Below, piece after piece: positions 1-4,461 of a DNA stretch of 8,210 bases. The stretch is from Flavobacteriales bacterium UBA1820 (GTDB lineage Bacteria; Bacteroidota; Bacteroidia; Flavobacteriales; UBA1820): NCBI GenBank assembly GCA_002314265.1, contig DCEW01000086.1, positions 3,708 to 11,917 on the forward strand, written 5' to 3'. A program made the position numbers and the translations under genes. A model generated the notes under the pieces. That model was not told the origin of the DNA. It made no database searches and saw nothing but the letters and a program-made list of their open reading frames with translations. Numbering within the stretch: position 1 is the first letter of the stretch; each line of letters begins with the position of its first letter.

Positions 1-24
1 CCCCACGCCTAACTACCCCGCCTC

Positions 25-55
25 TTGACCGGAAAGCTGCCCCGAGCTATCTTTG
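25..55 (+). promoter_or_regulatory. Putative Bacteroidota-type promoter of ybaK
   Basis: TATCTTTG at 48-55 matches the Bacteroidota -7 consensus TAnnTTTG at every fixed position. CTTG at 24-27 lies 20 nt upstream, the usual spacing for the -33 TTTG element (3 of 4 bases). Only 5 nt separate the box from the ATG at 61, so transcription would begin at or almost at the start codon. Seen: the two boxes and their spacing. Inferred: promoter activity. Confidence 0.45.
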
Positions 56-60
56 CAAGC

Positions 61-540
61 ATGAAAACCCACAAGACCAATGCCGCCCGACTGCTGGACA
101 GCGCCGGGATCGGCTACGAACTGATCCCCTACCGGGTCGATGAAGAAGACCTCTCGGCGGTGCATGTAGCGCAAGAACTGGGCGAGGACATCCGACAGGT
201 ATTCAAAACATTGGTGCTGCGCGGGGAGCGAACCGGGCTGTTCGTCTGCGTGGTGCCGGGAGAGAGCGAGGTCGACCTGAAAAAAGCCGCCCGCGCTGCC
301 AGCGACAAGAAAGCCGACCTGATCCCCATGAAGGAACTCCTGCCCACCACCGGCTACATCCGGGGCGGATGTTCGCCCATCGGAATGAAAAAACCGCTGC
401 CTACCTTTATCGACCGCTCCTGCATGGACTTCCCGGCCATCTACATCAGTGCCGGTGTGCGGGGACTTCAGATAAAAATAGCACCCGACGACCTGCTGGC
501 CTATACGGGTGCCACTTTGTCCGACCTGACGACGGAATAG
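61..540 (+). CDS. ybaK: YbaK/EbsC-family Cys-tRNA(Pro) deacylase
   Basis: A 159-aa protein of the YbaK/ProX trans-editing fold, about the same length as E. coli and Haemophilus YbaK. Family members hydrolyse Cys-tRNA(Pro) made in error by prolyl-tRNA synthetase, acting in the cytoplasm. Family marks: an N-terminal KTNAARLLD segment (residues 5-13); QVFKTLVL (46-53), whose K49 corresponds to the essential lysine of YbaK; the VDLKK helix (71-75); and the signature GYIRGGCSPIGMKK (98-111), followed by the IDRS and IYISAGVRGLQI strands. The ATG at 61 is chosen over an in-frame TTG at 25 because homologues begin here and the TTG lies inside the likely promoter. The gene stands alone and converges on the phosphodiesterase gene across a 272-nt gap. 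Relatives in this superfamily edit other tRNAs, so the exact substrate is inferred. Confidence 0.93.
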   Translation: MKTHKTNAARLLDSAGIGYELIPYRVDEEDLSAVHVAQELGEDIRQVFKTLVLRGERTGLFVCVVPGESEVDLKKAARAASDKKADLIPMKELLPTTGYIRGGCSPIGMKKPLPTFIDRSCMDFPAIYISAGVRGLQIKIAPDDLLAYTGATLSDLTTE

Positions 541-812
541 TTTTTACCGGCCCTCCGCCCTTGCCGTTTTCGTCCGCAAAGTCTGCAAACATCCGGCTGC
601 CGATTTTCTCATCCAGACAAAATCCCCCTATCTGCAGAGGGGAGGGTGAGGCGGAAACTTTTCCAACAGCAATACCGCCCGAAGGGATTCCCTGTCTTTC
701 TGGCGATTTCGCAGAAGCACTTCAAGCCTTTCAGGAAGCACCCTCTCCCCCGAAAGTATTTTTCCCCTGCCATCGTTCGTTCCCCCGAGGGAAAGACGGG
801 AGACAGTGAAAC
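541..812. other. Gene-free convergent gap, C-rich
   Basis: This spacer lies between the ends of two convergent genes. No reading frame here resembles a protein I know. It has C-rich patches, with TCCCCCGAAAG at 745-755 partly repeated as TTCCCCCGAGGGAAAG at 780-795. Two short stems are visible: CCCCT/AGGGG (625-629 with 638-642) and TTCCC/GGGAA (780-784 with 789-793). Neither is followed by a T-run on the relevant strand, so I do not call an intrinsic terminator. It could be a dispersed intergenic repeat, which cannot be judged from one copy. Confidence 0.5.
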
Positions 813-1601
813 TCAGAAGATGCCGTGGAGCTTGCGCTCGAAGATCACTTTCTGCAACACCTCGGGGTAATCGGTCGTGATGAAATCGACACCCAGGTCG
901 AGCATCTGGTTCATCAGCTCCTCGGTATTTACCGTCCACACATTGACGTTGAGACCCAATTCGTGGCATTCCTGCACCCAAAGGGGATTCTTCTCAAACT
1001 GGGAATAGTGAAAATCGACCCCGGTGTAGCCCCGCTCTTTTACCTGACGAGGGGTCATCTGATTGCTCAGGTAAGCGACTTGGGATTTGGGGGCGATCCG
1101 CACCAGTTCGTCGCAGATGGTGGGCATGAACGAGATGTAATACACTTTCTTTTTCAGACCCATTCGGTTGACCATCTTGACGATGTCGCGGGTAGCGCGA
1201 AGCATCTTCTGGTCGGTGGAATGTTCCTTGATCTCCAGTACGAGCAAGGTGTTCTTGCACTTTTTGAGTTTCTTGAGATACTGCTGGAGGGTAGGAACGG
1301 TCTCGCCGTTGGACAGGACGATGTCCTTGATCTGGTCGTAATCGGCTTCTTCGATCAGGATCTTGTCCGGGCCGATGTGTGCATCGTGATGGACCACCAA
1401 GACCCCGTCGCGGGTCTGCAACACATCGCATTCCGAACCGAAGCATTTGATCTGGTCGGCACGCTGCAAGGCGACGATGCTGTTTTGCGCCGCACCGGGA
1501 GCACGCCAGTACCCGCGATGGGCGATCACTTGAGTTTGCGCCGAAAGCGCAGCCGTAGCCACGAGAAAAGTCAGAAGAGCCAAAAGGTTTTTGCGTTTCA
1601 T
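813..1601 (-). CDS. Secreted glycerophosphodiester phosphodiesterase (GDPD family)
   Basis: A 262-aa GDPD-family TIM-barrel enzyme, which hydrolyses glycerophosphodiesters to glycerol-3-phosphate and an alcohol. Residues 1-21 form a Sec signal peptide: basic MKRKN, a hydrophobic core, then ALSA before QTQ. With no lipobox cysteine, a soluble periplasmic location is likely. Catalytic marks: HRG (28-30); metal ligands in SECD (E57, D59); HHD (71-73), with H72 the likely general acid; LEIK (122-125, E123); WTVN (222-225); and TTDYP (242-246) near the end. The usual ENT after HRG reads QNS (39-41), a variant I recall from other Bacteroidota members. It lies 74 nt downstream of the cyclo-ligase gene on the same strand, with a probable promoter between. 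The physiological substrate cannot be read from the sequence. Confidence 0.92.
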   Translation of the reverse strand: MKRKNLLALLTFLVATAALSAQTQVIAHRGYWRAPGAAQNSIVALQRADQIKCFGSECDVLQTRDGVLVVHHDAHIGPDKILIEEADYDQIKDIVLSNGETVPTLQQYLKKLKKCKNTLLVLEIKEHSTDQKMLRATRDIVKMVNRMGLKKKVYYISFMPTICDELVRIAPKSQVAYLSNQMTPRQVKERGYTGVDFHYSQFEKNPLWVQECHELGLNVNVWTVNTEELMNQMLDLGVDFITTDYPEVLQKVIFERKLHGIF

Positions 1602-1616
1602 ATTCCAATGGATTGA

Positions 1617-1648
1617 TTTTCGTTTCTCCGGGGGTAAAATTACGAAAA
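1617..1648. repeat. Inverted repeat TTTTCGT/ACGAAAA over the promoter
   Basis: TTTTCGT at 1617-1623 and its exact complement ACGAAAA at 1642-1648 are separated by 18 nt and bracket the putative -7 box and start-site region of the phosphodiesterase gene. The placement would suit an operator, but 7-bp A/T-rich arms can arise by chance. Confidence 0.4.
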
Positions 1649-1674
1649 GCTACTGCGCAGCGTGTTTCCCCCGG
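1628..1674. repeat. Inverted repeat CCGGGGG/CCCCCGG spanning the spacer
   Basis: CCGGGGG at 1628-1634 pairs perfectly with CCCCCGG at 1668-1674 across a 33-nt loop. The loop contains the 8-bp palindrome CTGCGCAG (1653-1660). The right arm begins 2 nt after the cyclo-ligase stop (minus direction), so the RNA could fold at the 3' end of that message. No T-run follows the left arm, so it is not a textbook terminator. It may instead be a processing hairpin, attenuator or protein site. Confidence 0.4.
1635..1642 (-). promoter_or_regulatory. Putative -7 promoter box for the phosphodiesterase gene
   Basis: On the minus strand this reads TAATTTTA, matching TAnnTTTG at 5 of 6 fixed positions, and is preceded by AGCTTTTCG. 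The ATG lies 33 nt downstream. No convincing -33 TTTG is found 19-21 nt upstream. The box sits between inverted-repeat arms (see the two repeats here), which could serve as operator or leader structure. Seen: the motif. Inferred: promoter function. Confidence 0.38.
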
Positions 1675-1675
1675 T

Positions 1676-2272
1676 TTAAATTTCCACCCTGCGGCACGTT
1701 ATTTTCCCCTGCGGGGTAAAACAAACATCGAGCGGGACATCGTCCGGGGTCGCATCGTCGATGGGGTCGGCGCAGGGCGGGAAGAAAGACAGCCCCGCCT
1801 TGACTGCATCGGGGCGGCAACAACGCAAGAAGCGGTCGTAAAATCCCCGTCCGTATCCCACCCGGGTTCCCTGCGCATCGTAGGCCAGCAGCGGCACCAG
1901 GATCAGGTCGATCGCCTCCGGGAGGACGCGCTCCAAGGCCTCGGGGTGGAGCGGCTCGGGAATACCGAAGCGGTTCTCGGCCAAGGGGTCTTCCCGGCGC
2001 AGGCGGTAATGTGCCAACTCCCCGGTCGAAAAGTCCGAGACGGACACCACGGCTGTCTTTCCCCGGCGGAAGATCTCCTCGAGGATCGGGAAGGTATCGA
2101 CCTCCCCCTGGCGGCGGATGGGAAGAAACAGGTGCACGGTCATTGCCGAGCGGAATTCCTGGCTGCGCACTACCGCTTCGCATACGGCGGCGGAAAGCTC
2201 CGCCGCCGTCCCGGACGGAAGTTCCCTGCGAAGCTGCTTGTACTGCGCGCGAAGTTCTTTCTTGGTCGCCAT
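1676..2272 (-). CDS. fau: 5-formyltetrahydrofolate cyclo-ligase
   Basis: A 198-aa protein of the cyclo-ligase (YgfA/MTHFS) family, a typical length. The enzyme uses ATP to convert 5-formyltetrahydrofolate to 5,10-methenyltetrahydrofolate, returning a storage folate to one-carbon metabolism in the cytoplasm. Marks: a basic N-terminal helix (KKELRAQYKQLRREL); GEVDT (56-60), matching the substrate-side ELDT of homologues; NRFGIPEP (100-107); LVPLLAYDAQGTRVGYGRG (125-143) running into GFYDRFL (143-149), the glycine-rich ATP/phosphate region; and DVPLDVCFTP (178-187) near the end. The frame stays open upstream to an ATG at 2443, but family alignment starts at MATKKEL, so 2272 is preferred. The 6-31 nt before this ATG are an A-rich tandem repeat instead of a Shine-Dalgarno sequence. 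It is divergent from ybjQ. Confidence 0.93.
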   Translation of the reverse strand: MATKKELRAQYKQLRRELPSGTAAELSAAVCEAVVRSQEFRSAMTVHLFLPIRRQGEVDTFPILEEIFRRGKTAVVSVSDFSTGELAHYRLRREDPLAENRFGIPEPLHPEALERVLPEAIDLILVPLLAYDAQGTRVGYGRGFYDRFLRCCRPDAVKAGLSFFPPCADPIDDATPDDVPLDVCFTPQGKITCRRVEI

Positions 2273-2278
2273 GGCCCG

Positions 2279-2303
2279 TTTTGTGTGTTTTGTGTGTTTT
2301 GTG
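2279..2303. repeat. 9-bp tandem repeat in the fau leader
   Basis: On the plus strand TTTTGTGTG occurs at 2279-2287 and 2288-2296, followed by a partial TTTTGTG at 2297-2303. On the fau strand this gives A-rich CACAAAA units ending 6 nt before the ATG, where a ribosome site would sit. Two looser units with the same 9-bp period, TTTTATGTA (2318-2326) and TTTTCTGTG (2327-2335), lie just upstream of fau, suggesting a decayed longer array. Confidence 0.75.
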
Positions 2304-2433
2304 CCGTCGCGTGTATCTTTTATGTATTTTCTGTGCGTGCCAGCCCCCCGGCGTCTCTTTCGGCCATCCATTCCGGTGCTTTTTCCCTCCGATGCGGGCA
2401 GAGCGGCGCAAAAACAAAGGGAGGTAGGGTGGA

Positions 2434-2459
2434 TTTTGCACAAAAAATCGCTAAATTAG
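2434..2459 (+). promoter_or_regulatory. Putative promoter and inverted repeat upstream of ybjQ
   Basis: TAAATTAG at 2452-2459 matches TAnnTTTG at 5 of 6 fixed positions, follows an A-rich run ending in ATCGC, and lies 18 nt before the ATG. Just upstream, TTTTG-CA-CAAAA (2434-2445) is a perfect short inverted repeat that could bind a regulator or simply be AT-rich promoter DNA. I see no -33 TTTG at the standard spacing. Confidence 0.37.
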
Positions 2460-2477
2460 CTATCCAAATCCATCCCT

Positions 2478-2810
2478 ATGTCAGACATGATCCTCACAAC
2501 CACACCTTACATCGAAGGCCGGAAGGTCCAGGACTACCTGGGCATCGTCTCCGGCGAGACCATCATCGGAGCCAACGTATTCCGCGACTTTTTCGCCAGC
2601 ATCCGCGACATCGTGGGCGGTCGGGCCGCTTCGTACGAGGAAGTCCTCCGAGAGGCCAAAGACCGGGCTTTGCAGGAACTGGAAGAAAAAGCACGCGCTA
2701 TGGGTGCAAATGCCGTAATCGGCATCGACCTGGACTACGAGACGGTAGGCGAGCGGGGCAGCATGCTGATGGTAACCGCTTCCGGTACCGCCGTCCGGGT
2801 GGAGGGCTAA
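2478..2810 (+). CDS. ybjQ: YbjQ/UPF0145 family protein
   Basis: A 110-aa protein of the YbjQ (UPF0145, 'heavy-metal-binding domain') family, of normal family length. No biochemical role is firmly established. Structures of relatives show small pentameric assemblies, and the metal-binding label comes from similarity. Family pattern: [19 protein letters not shown] (6-24), then [23 protein letters not shown] with the usual conserved glycines; a long amphipathic helix with [24 protein letters not shown]; and a closing strand pair ([13 protein letters not shown]). A second in-frame ATG at 2487 would trim three residues and cannot be excluded. It has its own likely promoter, is divergent from fau, and its TAA stop overlaps the stop of the opposing DUF493 gene by 4 nt. 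No cysteine-rich metal site is visible. Confidence 0.9.
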   Translation: MSDMILTTTPYIEGRKVQDYLGIVSGETIIGANVFRDFFASIRDIVGGRAASYEEVLREAKDRALQELEEKARAMGANAVIGIDLDYETVGERGSMLMVTASGTAVRVEG

Positions 2811-3097
2811 AGCCGGATCACGCCGGGAATGTCCGCCGTCGCTTTGTATTTTTCCAGAATATCGTCCGCCGACGAAGCCTTCAGGACGATCGTCAGGCTG
2901 ACGTAGTTCCCTTTCGAGGAAGGGGTTTCGGTCACGGTAGCCGCCGAACCTTCGAAGGCTTTTTCGATCTGCGCCCGAGCATCGGTATCGGTGCGGACGA
3001 TGAACTTGAAGGGATACTCTCCCGGGAAACTCATTCCTTTTTCCAGACTCTGGCGGAACTTTTCTCCGTACAGCTGGTCTTTTACGCTTTCTTCCAT
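2807..3097 (-). CDS. DUF493 (YbeD-like) family protein
   Basis: A 96-aa protein of the DUF493/UPF0250 family, which includes E. coli YbeD (87 aa). The fold is a small ferredoxin-like alpha/beta domain resembling ACT regulatory domains; its function is unknown. Visible marks: [13 protein letters not shown] (24-36), the family's first strand; then, after a helix, [14 protein letters not shown] (57-70), with the characteristic SSKGNY turn; and a final helix ending in IPGVIRL. It starts 6 nt after the waaA stop on the same strand, so it is almost certainly the last gene of that transcript. No terminator separates it from convergent ybjQ, so this transcript probably runs antisense into ybjQ, and vice versa. 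Confidence 0.88.
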   Translation of the reverse strand: MEESVKDQLYGEKFRQSLEKGMSFPGEYPFKFIVRTDTDARAQIEKAFEGSAATVTETPSSKGNYVSLTIVLKASSADDILEKYKATADIPGVIRL

Positions 3098-3103
3098 GGC
3101 AGT

Positions 3104-4366
3104 TTACTTTTTATCGTTCAATTCTTCCACCAGCGCCTCGACGATCTTCTGGGTGGCACCGGCATTGTTGCGTACAAAATCGCGGGAAGCCATCGCACTG
3201 TGGGCAAATGCTTTGGGGTCGTCCAGGAAACGCCCCACGGCTTCGATAAACTCTTCGCAGTCGCCCACGACCGTCAATCCCCCGCAGCCTTTCAGTCCCA
3301 CGGCTTCGATGTAGTCGGCATAGTTGGGTCCGCACAGCACCGGACGGCCGAACACGGCCGGCTCCAATACGTTGTGGATCCCGGAGCGGGTAAAGCCTCC
3401 CCCGATCAGGGTCAGGTCGGCATACGAATAGACCTTGGTGAGGATGCCTACCGTATCGAGCACCAGCACCCGGGCTGAAGCCAGGTCGGCTCCTTCGCGT
3501 TGGGTATACAGCACCGCGCCGGGCAGGGCGGCGCACAAGCGGCGTATCCGCTCGGGATGGATGTCGTGCGGAGCGATGAGGTACTTGACGCCCGGATCGG
3601 AGGCTCGCGCGGCGATGAGTGCTTCCATGAGTTCCTCGTCCTTTTCCCAGGCCGAGCCGGCCACCACCAGTTTTTTCCCGTCCTTGAAAGTCTCCATGAA
3701 CGGCAGGGTGTTGTCCCGTTTGAAGATGTCCGCCACCCGGTCGAAACGCGTATCGCCCGCCGCCTGGCAATTTTTGATCCCGATCGAGCGGAGCAGGGAC
3801 ACGCTCTCTCCGTCCTGGGTAAAGATCCGGGTAAAGAGCGGCAGCAGACGCCGCATGAAACGTCCATAGGGCTTGAAAAATGCCTGACGGGCATCGAAAC
3901 GCGCACTGATCAGATATAGGGGGATGTGCTCCCGATGGATGCGTTGGAGGAAATTGCCCCAAAACTCGTACTTGATAAACACGGCTGCAGCCGGATGTAC
4001 CATCCGTACGAAGTCGCGCGCCGCACTGGGCGTGTCGAAAGGCAGGTAAGTTACAATATCGGCTCCCGGATAGTCCTTGCGCACGTTGTACCCCGAGGGG
4101 GAAAAGAACGTCAGCAGGATCCGCACCTCGGGCATGCGACGGCGCAGGGTCTCCAAGACGGGACGACCCTGTTCGAACTCTCCCAACGAGGCGGCATGGA
4201 ACCACACGATGCGGCTGCCCTGAGGCAAGGCGGCCAAACGCTGGCGTAGTGTACGCCGCCAATGGTTGCGCCCGACGGCTGCCTGACGGCTCTTGGTGTT
4301 GAACACCCCATGCACACGCAGCAAGCCCGGAAGGGTACGCATCGAGAGGTTGTAAAAAATATTCAT
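3104..4366 (-). CDS. waaA: 3-deoxy-D-manno-octulosonic acid (Kdo) transferase
   Basis: A 420-aa WaaA/KdtA-type GT30 glycosyltransferase, of typical length. It transfers Kdo from CMP-Kdo to the lipid A precursor at the inner face of the cytoplasmic membrane, beginning the LPS inner core. The first ~30 residues are mildly hydrophobic and basic, as in membrane-associating family members. Marks: WFHAASLGEFEQGRP (55-69), with E63 matching the catalytic glutamate of the HAASxGE motif; TFFSPSGY (86-93); KYEFWGNF (132-139); GDTRFDR (204-210); APHDIHPER (265-273); DTVGILTKVYSYADL (304-318); and GGGFTRSGIHNVLEPAVFG (322-340), the CMP-Kdo-binding GxHNxLEP region. The ATG at 4366 fits homologues but lacks a clear ribosome site. 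It follows dnaG by 95 nt and precedes DUF493 by 6 nt. The number of Kdo residues added cannot be predicted. Confidence 0.95.
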   Translation of the reverse strand: MNIFYNLSMRTLPGLLRVHGVFNTKSRQAAVGRNHWRRTLRQRLAALPQGSRIVWFHAASLGEFEQGRPVLETLRRRMPEVRILLTFFSPSGYNVRKDYPGADIVTYLPFDTPSAARDFVRMVHPAAAVFIKYEFWGNFLQRIHREHIPLYLISARFDARQAFFKPYGRFMRRLLPLFTRIFTQDGESVSLLRSIGIKNCQAAGDTRFDRVADIFKRDNTLPFMETFKDGKKLVVAGSAWEKDEELMEALIAARASDPGVKYLIAPHDIHPERIRRLCAALPGAVLYTQREGADLASARVLVLDTVGILTKVYSYADLTLIGGGFTRSGIHNVLEPAVFGRPVLCGPNYADYIEAVGLKGCGGLTVVGDCEEFIEAVGRFLDDPKAFAHSAMASRDFVRNNAGATQKIVEALVEELNDKK

Positions 4367-4461
4367 GACTGTATCGATCGATTAGATTTTTTCCACATGT
4401 TCCGTTGTGCTTTCCCTTTCGCTCTGTTCCCGGCAGAAAGGCTCCGCAACACCACATCCCG
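4367..4461 (-). other. Spacer between dnaG and waaA
   Basis: This is the only sizeable gap in the minus-strand block. I see no TAnnTTTG-like promoter box. A CCTTTC/GAAAGG stem (4415-4420 with 4436-4441, 15-nt loop) follows dnaG but has no T-run after it. A palindrome ATCGATCGAT (4373-4382) lies 6 nt before the waaA ATG. Read-through from dnaG into waaA is the simplest reading, with a non-canonical promoter possible. Confidence 0.4.

Noticed and set aside
625..642. Terminator hairpin after ybaK
   Set aside because: The CCCCT/AGGGG stem is short, lies 85 nt after the stop, and is followed by G-rich sequence instead of T residues.
825..1616. 263-codon plus-strand open frame opposite the phosphodiesterase gene
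   Set aside because: It is the codon-mirror shadow of a gene with complete GDPD catalytic motifs.
2279..2335. CRISPR-like repeats
   Set aside because: The units are 9 bp, directly adjacent and without spacers.
2273..2443. 57-residue N-terminal extension of the cyclo-ligase
   Set aside because: The frame is open, but it reads through the 9-bp repeat as a Lys/His/Thr-rich stretch, and homologues start at the ATG at 2272.
2273..2477. A 6S RNA gene, because ssrS precedes the cyclo-ligase gene in Proteobacteria
   Set aside because: I see no long, bulged hairpin or matching sequence, and the linkage is not expected in Bacteroidota.
1613..3478. 621-codon plus-strand open frame
   Set aside because: It runs antisense through fau, out of frame through ybjQ and antisense through DUF493 and waaA, all of which have clear family motifs. 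Its translation is low-complexity and resembles no family; long antisense frames are expected in GC-rich DNA.
4373..4382. ATCGATCGAT palindrome as an operator for waaA
   Set aside because: It is a single simple 10-bp palindrome with no nearby promoter box; chance is a sufficient explanation.
4415..4441. Intrinsic terminator after dnaG
   Set aside because: It has a 6-bp stem with a 15-nt loop and no T-run on the dnaG strand.
3111..4457. 448-codon minus-strand frame over waaA
   Set aside because: It is offset from waaA, whose GT30 motifs are intact in the true frame; its own translation is featureless.
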